Positions 52,675 through 61,419 of a stretch of 64,000 nucleotides of DNA are shown one piece after another; within the stretch, counting starts at the first letter, position 1; each line of letters begins with the position of its first letter. The position numbers and the translations under genes were made by a program. The DNA comes from Luteitalea sp. TBR-22. GTDB lineage: Bacteria; Acidobacteriota; Vicinamibacteria; Vicinamibacterales; Vicinamibacteraceae. Below the pieces are notes generated by a model. That model did no database searches. It had not been told where the DNA came from and saw only the letters and a program-made list of their open reading frames with translations. The DNA lies in NCBI RefSeq assembly GCF_016865485.1, contig NZ_AP024452.1:496001-560000 (forward strand), in the 5' to 3' direction.

Positions 52675-53985
52675 TCAGTTGCCGGTGGCGGCGGCCGGCT
52701 TGCTCGTCGGGACGACGGCCTGGGCGAGACGGCCCAGGGGGCGGTCCGGCGAGCCGGCGAAGCGGTAGGCCTGACGGTCGCGGTGCGCGATGTAGGCCGC
52801 AAGGGCGCCGGCCGGGATCGGCTGTCCCGGGGGCAGCTTGCGATGCTCGTCGAGCGGGTTGACGTGCACGCCGCCCTTGAGGAGCTCGTAGTGGAGGTGC
52901 GGACCGGTCGACAGGCCCGTCGATCCGACGTAGCCGATGAGCTCGCCCTGCGACACCCGCATGCCGGCCCGCAGGCCCGGCGCGATGCGCGAGAAGTGCA
53001 GGTAGCGCGTCTCGTAGCCGTTGTCGTGCTTGATGTAGACCGAGTTGCCACCGCCGCCCGTCCAGCCGGCCCGGACGACCGTGCCGCTGGCCACCGAGAG
53101 CACCGGGGCGCCGCTCGGGGCGCCGTAATCCACGCCGCGGTGGGCCCGGGCGGTCTTGAGGACCGGGTGCACGCGACGGAACGAGAAGCCCGACGTCACG
53201 CGCGGCTCGAACTTCAGCGGCGTCTTGAGGAAGAAGCGGCGCATCGACCGGCCGTCGCGGTCGTAGTAGTCGGCCTTCTGGCCGGGGATCTCGTACCGGA
53301 AGGCCTCGAAGCTGCGGCCGCCGGTCGTGAACCGGGCGGCGAGGATGTCGCCGTAGCCGCCGAACTCGCCCTCGCGGACGACCTTCTCGAACAGGATCTC
53401 GAACGAGTCGCCCGGCTGCAGTTCGTTGCCGAAGTCGACCTCGCCCTCGAAGATCTTGGCGAACTCGAGCGCCAGGCCGATGCTCTCGCCGGCGGCGTTC
53501 ACCGCCCCGATGAGCGACGGGGTCTCCCTCGAGATCTCGCCACGAATCGACATCAGTGCCTTGTGCTTCTCGTAGGGCACCACCTGCACGTCGTACTCGG
53601 GCAGGGCGTCGGGCGCGGCCTTCTCGTCGCCGCCGACCACCTTCAGGAACTTGTCGGCGTCGATCTGGTAGGTGAACTCGCGAATCGCGCCGTCGAGCCC
53701 GACCTGCAGGCGATACGGCCGGTCGGCGCGGAGACGGCGGAGGTCGAACCGCTTCTTCGCGGTCTCGACGAAGTGGTTGACGATGTCGTCGCTGACCTGG
53801 TGGGCGCGCAGCAGGCTGGCCAGCGTGGCGTTCCGGGGCACGCGGGCCTCGATCAGCCGGGTGGCCTGCTCATGCACCTGCACCGCCGCCAGCGCCGTGG
53901 CCGACGCCTGGGGCGCCGGTTGCTGCGAACAGCCGGCCGTGAGCACGGCGACCGTCAAGGCGAAGGAGAAGGAGCGGGTCGTCAT
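52675..53985 (-). CDS. M23-family murein endopeptidase, lipoprotein
   Basis: 436 residues. The signal SFSFALTVAVLTAGC has a lipobox ending in Cys 19. Residues 30-260 form a helical/OapA-like N-terminal domain; the LytM domain has HRGVDYGAPSGAPV (first His and Asp) and PHLHYELLKGG (HxH). It would cut peptide crosslinks in the wall from the outer or inner membrane; all zinc ligands are present, so it is likely active rather than an EnvC-type activator. ATG 53985 starts the signal. Divergent from DUF1015 across an AT-rich inverted repeat. Confidence 0.9.
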   Translation of the reverse strand: MTTRSFSFALTVAVLTAGCSQQPAPQASATALAAVQVHEQATRLIEARVPRNATLASLLRAHQVSDDIVNHFVETAKKRFDLRRLRADRPYRLQVGLDGAIREFTYQIDADKFLKVVGGDEKAAPDALPEYDVQVVPYEKHKALMSIRGEISRETPSLIGAVNAAGESIGLALEFAKIFEGEVDFGNELQPGDSFEILFEKVVREGEFGGYGDILAARFTTGGRSFEAFRYEIPGQKADYYDRDGRSMRRFFLKTPLKFEPRVTSGFSFRRVHPVLKTARAHRGVDYGAPSGAPVLSVASGTVVRAGWTGGGGNSVYIKHDNGYETRYLHFSRIAPGLRAGMRVSQGELIGYVGSTGLSTGPHLHYELLKGGVHVNPLDEHRKLPPGQPIPAGALAAYIAHRDRQAYRFAGSPDRPLGRLAQAVVPTSKPAAATGN

Positions 53986-54096
53986 TCCGGGCCGTCAGGA
54001 TACAAACTTTTGAACAACCCCGCTACGAAATTTTGTTCGGTTGCCGATTGTGTATCGTTTCCACCCCCCACAACTGTGATCCAGCGCGCAATTCGA

Positions 54097-54194
54097 CATT
54101 TGAAATTGGAAATGCCAGAGGCTCGGGCCCTGGCCCTCGCCCGCGCCAAGGCGGAGCCGGCGCGCCAGAATTTCAGATTCTCCAATTTCAAATG
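54097..54194. repeat. AT-rich inverted element, CATTTGAAATTGGA arms
   Basis: Perfect 14-base arms CATTTGAAATTGGA (54097-54110) and reverse complement (54181-54194) around a 70-base GC-rich centre starting GCTCGGGC and ending GGCGCGCC. It lies in the divergent region between the M23 and DUF1015 genes, where promoters should be, 20 bases before the DUF1015 start. Confidence 0.85.
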
Positions 54195-54214
54195 GCGACC
54201 GATAGAATCGTCGG

Positions 54215-55426
54215 GTGGCCCTCGTTCGACCGTTCCGCGCCCTCCGCCCCCGCCCTGACCTCGCCGCCGAGATCGCAGCCGTCCCCTACGACGTCGTCAG
54301 CACCGAGGAGGCGCGCGCCCTCGCGGCCGGAAAGCCGAACAGCTTCCTGCACGTCTCCCGGGCCGAAATCGACCTGCCGTCGACCGTCTCTCCCTACGCC
54401 GATGAGGTGTACACCCGCGCCTGGGAGACGTTCGAGGCGTTTCGCTCCAGTGCCCTGGTCCAGGACGCCAGGCCGACCCTGTACGTCTACCGCCTGCGCA
54501 TGGGCGACCACGAGCAGACCGGCCTGGCCGGCGCCTTCTCGGTGGACGAGTACCGCCGCGACGTCATCCTGAAGCACGAGCGGACCCGCAAGGACAAGGA
54601 AGACGACCGCACCCGGCACATCACGGAGTTGCGTGCGCAGACCGGCCCGGTGCTGCTCACCTATCGCGGCACGGATGCCTCGACGGCTGCCATCGCCGCC
54701 GTGACCGCCGGCACGCCGCTCTACGACTTCACGGCAGACGACGGCATCGCGCACACGGTATGGGCGGCCACGCCGGAGCAGGCGCAGGCGCTCGTGGCGG
54801 CGTTCGCCGATGTGCCGCGCCTGTACATCGCCGACGGGCACCACCGGGCTGCCAGCGCCGCACGCGCGCAGGAGGCGCTCGGCGCCGAGCCGGACGAGGA
54901 GGGCAGCTTCTTCCTCGCGGTGGCGTTCCCCGACAGCCAGATGCGCATCCTGCCGTACCACCGCGTGGTGAAGGATCTCAACGGCCACACGGTGGAGGCG
55001 TTGCTGACGGTGCTGTCGCAGCAGTTCCCGATGTCGGCAGGTACGCCGTCGCCGTCCCGCAAGGGCGAGTGCGGCGTGTTCGTCCGTGGCAAGTGGTACA
55101 CGCTCACGCTCGGCGACCAGTCCACCGACCCTGCCGATCCGATCCGGACGCTCGACGTGTCGCGCCTGCAGGACCGCCTCCTCGCGCCCATCCTCGGCAT
55201 CGCCGATCCGCGCACCGACACGCGCATCGATTTCGTCGGCGGCATCCGTGGGACGGGTGAACTCGAGAAGCTCGTGAACGCCAGGAAGGCGGCGATCGCC
55301 TTCTCGATGTACCCGGTGACGCTCGACGAACTGATGGCCATCGCCGACGCGGGCGCCATCATGCCGCCCAAGTCGACGTGGTTCGAGCCGAAGCTCCGCG
55401 ACGGGCTGCTGAGCCACGAGATCTAG
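54215..55426 (+). CDS. DUF1015 family protein
   Basis: 403 residues, full family length. ALVRPFRALRPRPDLAAEIAAVPYDVVS is the usual N-terminus, LKHERTRKDKEDDRTRHI and YIADGHHRAASAA are conserved blocks, and IMPPKSTWFEPKLRDGLL is the C-terminal signature. Function is not proven; the family is commonly encoded beside serA/serC and resembles ParB/HTH-like kinases in part. Start GTG 54215. It is followed by serC after a repeat element of 117 bases, which supports a link to serine metabolism. Confidence 0.9.
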   Translation: MALVRPFRALRPRPDLAAEIAAVPYDVVSTEEARALAAGKPNSFLHVSRAEIDLPSTVSPYADEVYTRAWETFEAFRSSALVQDARPTLYVYRLRMGDHEQTGLAGAFSVDEYRRDVILKHERTRKDKEDDRTRHITELRAQTGPVLLTYRGTDASTAAIAAVTAGTPLYDFTADDGIAHTVWAATPEQAQALVAAFADVPRLYIADGHHRAASAARAQEALGAEPDEEGSFFLAVAFPDSQMRILPYHRVVKDLNGHTVEALLTVLSQQFPMSAGTPSPSRKGECGVFVRGKWYTLTLGDQSTDPADPIRTLDVSRLQDRLLAPILGIADPRTDTRIDFVGGIRGTGELEKLVNARKAAIAFSMYPVTLDELMAIADAGAIMPPKSTWFEPKLRDGLLSHEI

Positions 55427-55543
55427 CAATTGCAGAAGTACAGGAATTTCAGAATTTCATCGGCACTGCCAACCGTCGACCAGCTCCGGTGCTACTTGAA
55501 GTCCTGAATGAAGTTCTGAAATCCTGAAATTCTGAGATTTCCA
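55427..55543. repeat. AT-rich inverted element (GAATTTCAG units) before serC
   Basis: Left arm 55427-55460 and right arm 55498-55543 carry GAATTTCAG and CTGAAATTCTGA words in opposite sense around a 37-base GC centre. It starts right after the DUF1015 stop and runs to the serC start codon, so it replaces the normal ribosome-binding region. Confidence 0.8.
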
Positions 55544-56653
55544 ATGGCCCCTGCCATGACCCTCACCGCCACGCATCGCGTATTCAACTTCTCCTCCGGG
55601 CCCGCCGTGCTCCCCGAGCCGGTGCTCCTCGAGGCGCAGCGCGACCTGTTCGAGTTCCCGGGCGCCGGCATGTCGGTGATGGAGATGAGTCACCGGTCGA
55701 GGCCCTTCGACCGGATTCTCGAGGAGGCCGAATCCACGTTGCGCGAGGTGGCAGCCATCCCCGACTCGCACGCCGTGCTGTTCCTGCAGGGCGGCGCGAG
55801 CCTGCAGTTCTCGATGCTGCCGATGAACCTGCTGCCCCCGGGCGGGAGCGCCGACTACGTGATCACGGGGGTGTGGGGGCAGAAAGCGATCGCCGAGGCC
55901 CGCAAGCTCGGTGCGGTGCGTGTGGCCGCCTCCACCGAGGCCGGCGGCTTCCGGCGCGTGCCGCGCCAGGACGAGCTCGACCTGGACCCGTCGGCGGCCT
56001 TCGTGCACCTCACCACGAACAACACGATCTACGGCAGCCAGTGGCCGGCGATGCCCGACGTCGGCGACGTGCCGCTCGTCGTGGACGCGTCGTCGGACAT
56101 CTTCAGCCGCCCGATCGACGTCGCCCGCTACGGCGTCGTCTACGCGGGGGCGCAGAAGAATCTCGGCCCCTCCGGCGTCACGCTGGTCGTCATCAGGAAG
56201 GACCTCCTCGCGCGTTCCTCCTCGTCGCTGCCGACGATGCTGAACTACGCGGTGCACGCGGAGCACGGGTCCAGGTACAACACGCCGAACACGTTCGGCA
56301 TCTACATCCTCGGCCTGGTGGCCAGGTGGATGCGTGCCGAGGGCGGCCTCGAGGCGCTGGGCGCGCGCAACGCGCGCAAGGCGGCCGCGGTGTACGCCGA
56401 GATCGACCGCACCGGCTTCTACCGCGGTCACGCCGATGCCGACTCGCGGTCGTTGATGAACATCACCTTCCGGTTGCGGGACGAGTCGCTCGAGGACGCT
56501 TTCGCGCAGGCCGCGACGCGCGAGGGACTCGACGGACTGAAGGGGCATCGCTCGGTCGGCGGTCTCCGCGCCTCGATGTACAACGCGTTCCCCGAGTCGG
56601 GCGTCGAGGCGCTCGTGCAGTTCATGCGCGAGTTCGAGCGTATTCACGGATAG
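55544..56653 (+). CDS. serC: Phosphoserine aminotransferase
   Basis: 369-residue PLP enzyme that converts 3-phosphohydroxypyruvate to phosphoserine (serine and vitamin B6 synthesis). RVFNFSSGPAVLPEPVL at the start, EMSHRSRPF, LFLQGGASLQFSM, the Schiff-base Lys in AGAQKNLGPSG (near residue 205) and the C-terminal HRSVGGLRASMYNAFP are all typical. Two starts are possible, ATG 55544 and ATG 55556; neither has a clear Shine-Dalgarno since the leader is a repeat element. Co-directional with DUF1015, a classical pairing. Confidence 0.94.
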   Translation: MAPAMTLTATHRVFNFSSGPAVLPEPVLLEAQRDLFEFPGAGMSVMEMSHRSRPFDRILEEAESTLREVAAIPDSHAVLFLQGGASLQFSMLPMNLLPPGGSADYVITGVWGQKAIAEARKLGAVRVAASTEAGGFRRVPRQDELDLDPSAAFVHLTTNNTIYGSQWPAMPDVGDVPLVVDASSDIFSRPIDVARYGVVYAGAQKNLGPSGVTLVVIRKDLLARSSSSLPTMLNYAVHAEHGSRYNTPNTFGIYILGLVARWMRAEGGLEALGARNARKAAAVYAEIDRTGFYRGHADADSRSLMNITFRLRDESLEDAFAQAATREGLDGLKGHRSVGGLRASMYNAFPESGVEALVQFMREFERIHG

Positions 56654-56674
56654 CCTGTCTCGCACGGCACCCAG

Positions 56675-56761
56675 GTAGGGCGGGGGACCCACCCCGCCGT
56701 CAGCCAGCCAACGGCGCGGTCGCTCGCCCTGAGCGTAGTCGAAGGGGAGACCGCGCCCTAC
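56675..56761. repeat. Second-class REP-like pair with GTAGGGC heads
   Basis: GTAG (56675) then GGCGGGG-GACCCA-CCCCGCC, and an inverted copy: GCGCGGTC (56714-56721) ... GACCGCGC (56749-56756) followed by CTAC (56758-56761). Its inner part CCCTGAGCGTAGTCGAAGGG is a word that turns up in many bacterial genomes (in translation PFDYAQGE). Lies five bases before the TonB receptor start. Confidence 0.7.
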
Positions 56762-56765
56762 CCCG

Positions 56766-59012
56766 ATGCTCTCTCTCCCGAAAGCCACGCACGTGCTCCC
56801 CCAGAGATTCCGCGCCACCCTCACGCTCCTCGTCCTGCTCGCTTGCGCGCTCCGCGCCGATGCCCAGCCGCCGGCCGCCGATCTGCGCGTGCGGGTGATG
56901 GACGCGCTCGGCGATCCCATCGCCGGCGCGAGTGCGGTGGTCGACGCCGACGACCGCGGACGCGGCAAGGCCGTCATCACCGGCGCCGACGGCGTCGCCA
57001 TCGTCCCCGTGCCCGAGCTCGCGCTGCCGCTCGTGCTGCGCGTGTCGGCCCCCGGGTTCGGCGAGCACGTCGAGGCGCTGCAGCCGGGCTCGGCGGCCTT
57101 CGACGTCACGCTCGAGCCGGCCGCGCGGACCGAGCAGGTCACCGTGACCGCTGGCCGCCGGGCAGTGCGCGGCGCCGACCTGCCTGCCGACGCCACGGTG
57201 CTGTCGCGTCGCGACCTGGAGGTGGCGGCCGCCGGGACCATCGACGACGTGCTGCGGCTCACGCCGGGCTTTTCGCTGTTCCGCCGCTCGCCGTCGCGCA
57301 CGGCCAACCCGACCACCCAGGGGGTGACGCTGCGCGGGCTGTCGGCCTCCGGCGCCAGCCGCACGCTGGTGCTCGCCGACGGCGTGCCGCTCAACGATCC
57401 CTTCGGCGGCTGGGTGAGCTGGGATCGCGTCCCGCAGGTGGCCATCGACCGCGTCGAGGTGGTCCGCGGTGGCGCGAGCGACCTCTACGGCGCCGACGCC
57501 GCCGGTGGCGTCATCCAGGTGCTGTCGGTGGAACCCTCATCGCCGGTGATGCGCGCGCTCGTCGAGGGCGGTACGCAGGAGTCCGGCCGCGTGTCGGCGC
57601 TCGCGGGCACGCGCCGAGGCCCATGGACCGGCATGCTGGCCGGCGAGTTCAACACCACCGAAGGCGCGATTCCGATCGCCCCCGAGATTCGCGGGCCGAT
57701 CGACACACCGGCCGGCGTGGAGTCGTCGGTGCTGTCGGCGACGGTCGGTGGCGCGATCACGCGGCTCTGGCGCGCCTCGCTGCGCGGGCACGTCTACGAC
57801 GAGGACCGCACCAACGGCACGCCGCTGCAGGACAACGACACCAACCAGCGCCAGGCCAGCTTCGACATCGCCGGCGCCGGCCCGTGGGGCGACCTGCGAC
57901 TCCGCGCCTTCGCGCTGGGCCAGGGCTACGATCAGGCGTTCTCTGCCGTCAACGCGACGCGCACGGCCGAGACGCTCAGCTCGCGCCAGCGCGTCGCCTC
58001 GACGATGGGCGGCGGGTCGGCGGAGTTCGTGCGGGCGCTCGGACGCGTGGTGCTGCTGGCCGGTGGTGATTTCCGTCGCGTCGACGGCGACATGATCGAG
58101 AGGCGCCCGGTCGGCGCGCCGACGGTCGCCGATGGCCGCCAGGACATGCTCGGCGGCTTCGCGCAGGCGACGTGGGCGGCCTGGTCTCGGGTGGTGGTGG
58201 TCGGCGGCGTGCGCGCCGACAGCATCGACGTCGAGACGACCCCTGGCGGGCAGCGCGACATCGACGCGTTCTCCCCCAAGGGCTCGGTGGCCTGGACGCT
58301 CGGCAGCGCGTTCACGCTGCGCGGCAGCGCCTACAAGGCCTTCCGCGCGCCGACGCTCAACGAGCGCCTGCGCTCGTTCCGCGCCGGCAACACGCTGACG
58401 CAGAACAACCCCGCGCTCGATCGCGAGCGTGCCACCGGCGGCGACGTCTCGCTGGCCTGGGAGCCGCGTCGCGTGTCGCTGCGCGCCACGCTGTTCGCGG
58501 CGCGCCTCGAGGATGCGATCACCAACGTCACGGTGACCACGACGCCGACGCTCATCACCCGCGAACGCCGCAACGCCGGCACGATCGGCGCGCGCGGGCT
58601 CGAGGTCGAGGGACGCGTGCAGCTGCTGCCGTCGCTCTCGGTGGCCGGCACGCTGGCGTGGACCCGGTCACGTTTCGACGAGTCCGACGAACCCGGCCTC
58701 GAGGGCAACCGGGTGCCGCAGGTGCCGACCGCGCAGGGCGGGTTCGACGTCCGCTGGCAGCCGTTGGCCGCCTCGATGATCGTCACGCAGATGCGCTGGA
58801 CCGGCACGCAGTACGACGATGACCGGAATCTGTTCGAGTTGGGCCGTTCCTTCGTGACCGACCTGATGGGCGAGCACCGCTTCGCCGAGGCGCTCCGGGC
58901 GTTCGTCGCGATCGAGAACCTCTTCGACGCCGACTACGACACGGGCCGCACGCCGCTGCGCACGGTGGGACCGCCGCGGCGGATCCGCGGCGGCGTGCGG
59001 GTGGCCTTCTGA
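56766..59012 (+). CDS. TonB-dependent receptor with N-terminal carboxypeptidase-regulatory-like domain
   Basis: 748 residues. Signal peptide TLLVLLACALRADAQ; an Ig-like carboxypeptidase-regulatory-like domain at about 35-115 (LRVRVMDALGDPIAGASAVV); plug domain 130-250 with NPTTQGVTLRGLSASGASRT and VEVVRGGASDLYGADAAGGVI; then the 22-strand barrel ending in VRVAF. Uptake of a siderophore, vitamin or glycan across the outer membrane is the expected role; the cargo is not readable. ATG 56766 is used, though an internal GTG could also serve. Its stop is followed directly by an AT-rich heptamer element. Confidence 0.92.
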   Translation: MLSLPKATHVLPQRFRATLTLLVLLACALRADAQPPAADLRVRVMDALGDPIAGASAVVDADDRGRGKAVITGADGVAIVPVPELALPLVLRVSAPGFGEHVEALQPGSAAFDVTLEPAARTEQVTVTAGRRAVRGADLPADATVLSRRDLEVAAAGTIDDVLRLTPGFSLFRRSPSRTANPTTQGVTLRGLSASGASRTLVLADGVPLNDPFGGWVSWDRVPQVAIDRVEVVRGGASDLYGADAAGGVIQVLSVEPSSPVMRALVEGGTQESGRVSALAGTRRGPWTGMLAGEFNTTEGAIPIAPEIRGPIDTPAGVESSVLSATVGGAITRLWRASLRGHVYDEDRTNGTPLQDNDTNQRQASFDIAGAGPWGDLRLRAFALGQGYDQAFSAVNATRTAETLSSRQRVASTMGGGSAEFVRALGRVVLLAGGDFRRVDGDMIERRPVGAPTVADGRQDMLGGFAQATWAAWSRVVVVGGVRADSIDVETTPGGQRDIDAFSPKGSVAWTLGSAFTLRGSAYKAFRAPTLNERLRSFRAGNTLTQNNPALDRERATGGDVSLAWEPRRVSLRATLFAARLEDAITNVTVTTTPTLITRERRNAGTIGARGLEVEGRVQLLPSLSVAGTLAWTRSRFDESDEPGLEGNRVPQVPTAQGGFDVRWQPLAASMIVTQMRWTGTQYDDDRNLFELGRSFVTDLMGEHRFAEALRAFVAIENLFDADYDTGRTPLRTVGPPRRIRGGVRVAF

Positions 59013-59091
59013 CAATTTGAAGTTTGAAATTCGAAATGTCGGCGCGCCGGCTACGCCCCGCCGAGAATTTCAAATTTCAAATTTCAAATTG
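59013..59091. repeat. AT-rich inverted heptamer element (ATTTCAA units)
   Basis: Left arm 59013-59038 and right arm 59065-59091, the latter an almost perfect tandem of ATTTCAA. The arms pair over about 26 bases with three mismatches around a GC-rich 26-base centre. It exactly fills the gap between the TonB receptor stop and the facing pcnB stop, and would form a large hairpin in either transcript. Confidence 0.9.
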
Positions 59092-59096
59092 CCACC

Positions 59097-60416
59097 TTAC
59101 CGATTGAAGCCACCACGCCGGCGTCGCGGCCTGCGGCGACGCCGACGCTCGGCCTCTTCCTCGGCCGTTGGCGGTGGCGGCGGATCCTCGCGCAGCAGCG
59201 TCTCCCAGTGCTCCACGACCTTCGGGCGCTCGCCGTGGATGTCGAGCCACGTCAGCGCGTCGCGGAAGGCGCCGCGCTGCATCAGCGCGCGCTGCGCCTT
59301 CTGCGGCGCGTCGATGTCGAGCAGGCGCTTCTGCAGCGCCATCATGTGCCGCAGCTTCTCGATGTCCTTGCGGGCCACCTGCATCCGGCCCAGCATGTGG
59401 GGCGCCTCGCGCTCCCAGTCGTCGTCGGCGTAGCGGTAGCGGTGGCCCTCGTCGCGCAGCAACCCCAGGGGGAGCAGCAGCGTGCCGGCGAGGATCGGGT
59501 TGGTCAGCGTGTCCGGCGCGTCGTCGAAGCGCCGGCGATAGGCGTCGACGGCCTCGAAGGCCTCGGTCAGCGGGCCATCGTCGTTGAGCAGCTCCGGCGA
59601 CATGTGCTCGAGCAGGCCGCTGTCGGCGAGGTGATCGAAGCAGGCGCGCGCGTGGCCGCTGCGCAGGATCTTGTAGTACTCCTCGAGCAGGCGCGCCGAC
59701 GATGCCTCGGCGATCAGGGTCGCCTTGCGCTCGATGGCGTCCATCACCGCGCCGTCGACCGCGAAGTCGAGCCGCGCGGCAAGGACCAGCGCGCGCAGCA
59801 TGCGCACCGGGTCCTCGACGAACCGCACGTCGGGGTCGCCGATGCAGCGGATGAGGCGTTGCTCGAGATCCTGCAAGCCGCCCGTGTAGTCGATGATCGA
59901 GAACGACCCGATGTCGTAGAACAGCGCGTTCACCGTGAAGTCGCGGCGGAACGCGTCCTCCTCCGGCGTGCCGTATTCGTTGTCGCGCTGGATCGGGCGG
60001 TCGATCTGCTCGGCGGTGACATCTACCGACGGATCGGCCACGACCGGCAGTTCGCTCTCGTCGGGATGGTCGGAACGGAAGTGCTGTTCCTGCGGCTCCT
60101 GCGCGAGACTCACCTGTCGCCTGAACGTCGCCACCTCGATCGTCTTCGGCCCGAAGCGGACGTGCGCGAGGCGGAACCGTCGCCCGATGATCCAGCAGTT
60201 ACGGAAGAGTCGCTTGACCTCGTGCGGGTGAGCGCTCGTCCCGATGTCGAAGTCCTTCGGGCGACGATGGAGCAGCAGATCGCGTACGCTGCCCCCTACG
60301 AGGTAAGCCTCGAACCCGGAGGCGTGCAGGCGATAGAGGACGCGGAGAGCGTCGGGGTCGATGTCCTGGCGAGAGAGCCCATGCTCGCTCCGCGGGACGA
60401 CGATTGGAGTGACCAC
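59097..60416 (-). CDS. pcnB: Poly(A) polymerase / CCA-adding family nucleotidyltransferase
   Basis: 439 residues. IVVPRSEHGLSRQDIDPDALRVLYRLHASG and YLVGGSVRDLLL are the PcnB-type N-terminus; the metal-binding pair is in RPKDFDIGTSA (DxD), then RRDFTVNALFYDI and DPVRMLRA. The basic C-terminus ([13 protein letters not shown]) binds RNA. Adds A tails to RNA 3' ends. GTG 60416 is the only start matching homology; a TATACT box ends eight bases upstream, so the mRNA may be leaderless. PcnB proteins differ from CCA enzymes by this N-terminal PR-EH segment. Confidence 0.92.
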   Translation of the reverse strand: MVTPIVVPRSEHGLSRQDIDPDALRVLYRLHASGFEAYLVGGSVRDLLLHRRPKDFDIGTSAHPHEVKRLFRNCWIIGRRFRLAHVRFGPKTIEVATFRRQVSLAQEPQEQHFRSDHPDESELPVVADPSVDVTAEQIDRPIQRDNEYGTPEEDAFRRDFTVNALFYDIGSFSIIDYTGGLQDLEQRLIRCIGDPDVRFVEDPVRMLRALVLAARLDFAVDGAVMDAIERKATLIAEASSARLLEEYYKILRSGHARACFDHLADSGLLEHMSPELLNDDGPLTEAFEAVDAYRRRFDDAPDTLTNPILAGTLLLPLGLLRDEGHRYRYADDDWEREAPHMLGRMQVARKDIEKLRHMMALQKRLLDIDAPQKAQRALMQRGAFRDALTWLDIHGERPKVVEHWETLLREDPPPPPTAEEEAERRRRRRPRRRRGGFNR

Positions 60417-60424
60417 GCCTCGGG

Positions 60425-60430
60425 AGTATA
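60425..60430 (-). promoter_or_regulatory. Candidate -10 box for pcnB (TATACT)
   Basis: TATACT on the minus strand, eight bases from the GTG start codon. With a usual start site six to seven bases downstream, the transcript would begin at or next to the start codon. The -35 region is weak (AACCTC at 17 bases). Confidence 0.5.
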
Positions 60431-60467
60431 GCAAGCCGCCGGGGTGCGAGGTTTGGAAGTCGCTGAC

Positions 60468-61295
60468 ATGGAAGCACTTACTGATTTCGCGCGAGCTGCG
60501 ATGCTCGTCGTCCTGCTGGGGGCCGTCGCGCCGGCCGCGGCGCAGCCGGCCGCCACCGACCCGCTCGCCCGAGCCCGGCAGCTGTACAACAGCGGCAAGT
60601 ACGACGAGGCCGTGAGCGCGGCCCGCGAGGCGGCGGCGCGCCCCGGAGCCCGCCCGGAAGCCAGCCTGTTGCTCGGTCGGGCGCTGCTCGAGCGCCACCG
60701 GGCCAGTCGTGCCCCCGAGGACCTGGTGGATGGCCGCGCCGCCCTGCGCGGAGTGGCGGCGGCGGGACTCGACGACCGCGGCCGGGTCGATCTGGTAGTC
60801 GGCCTCGGCGAGGCGCTCTACCTCGACGGCCAGTACCGCTCCGCGGCCGCGATGCTGGAGCCGGTGCTCGAGCAGATGGGCCTGTTGGCGCCCGAGGGCC
60901 GCGAGCAGGTGCTCGACTGGTGGGCGACGGCGATGGATCGGCACGCGCAGACGCGCGGCCCCGACGAGCGCCCGGCCATCTATCACGACATCTCGGACCG
61001 GCTCTCGCGGCACCTCGCGCGCTACCCCGACTCGGCGGCGGCATCCTACTGGCTGCCGGCGTCGGCCCTGGCGCGCGGCGACCTCGAACTGGCATGGGAC
61101 CTCGCCGTGGCCGGCTGGGTGCGCTCCACGCTGGCGCCCGGCGCCGGCGTCACCCTGCGCGCCGACCTCGATCGCCTCGTGACTACCGCCCTGATCCCCG
61201 AGCGCGTCAAGCGCATGGTCGACGAGCCCGACGCGGGATCGGCCAGCGCACGCTTCACCGCCGAGTGGGACGAGGCCAAGGGACGGTGGAAGTGA
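60468..61295 (+). CDS. Secreted TPR-like protein
   Basis: 275 residues. Signal peptide with AMLVVLLGAVAPAAAQ. Helical repeats follow: ARQLYNSGKYDEAVSAAREAAAR, ASLLLGRALLERHRA, LVVGLGEALYLDGQYRSAAAMLEPVLEQ. These suit a periplasmic scaffold protein; no partner is known. ATG 60468 is chosen; GTG 60444 would add eight residues. Divergent from pcnB with only 51 bases between starts. Its stop TGA is the first part of a TGAC-GTTTAAC repeat. Confidence 0.75.
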   Translation: MEALTDFARAAMLVVLLGAVAPAAAQPAATDPLARARQLYNSGKYDEAVSAAREAAARPGARPEASLLLGRALLERHRASRAPEDLVDGRAALRGVAAAGLDDRGRVDLVVGLGEALYLDGQYRSAAAMLEPVLEQMGLLAPEGREQVLDWWATAMDRHAQTRGPDERPAIYHDISDRLSRHLARYPDSAAASYWLPASALARGDLELAWDLAVAGWVRSTLAPGAGVTLRADLDRLVTTALIPERVKRMVDEPDAGSASARFTAEWDEAKGRWK

Positions 61296-61296
61296 C

Positions 61297-61324
61297 GTTT
61301 AACGTTTGACGTTTGACGTTTGAC
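61297..61324. repeat. Heptamer tandem repeat, GTTTGAC family (4 units)
   Basis: GTTTAAC, GTTTGAC, GTTTGAC, GTTTGAC, preceded by TGAC, whose TGA is the stop codon of the TPR gene. Same family as 40930-40965, 20 kb away. Confidence 0.92.
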
Positions 61325-61334
61325 ATCTGCGGGC

Positions 61335-61387
61335 GTAGCCGTCGGCCTTGGCCGACGGTCCGTAGCCGTCGACATTCATGTCGACGG
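61335..61387 (+). repeat. Two tandem GTAG-headed REP-like hairpins
   Basis: GTAG plus CCGTCGGCC-TT-GGCCGACGG (61335-61358), three bases, then GTAG plus CCGTCGACAT-TC-ATGTCGACGG (61362-61387). Both in the same direction, directly after the GTTTGAC array, between two convergent genes. Confidence 0.9.
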
Positions 61388-61419
61388 TCAGGGGTCTGCC
61401 GCGTCCGCGCCCTCGGCGC

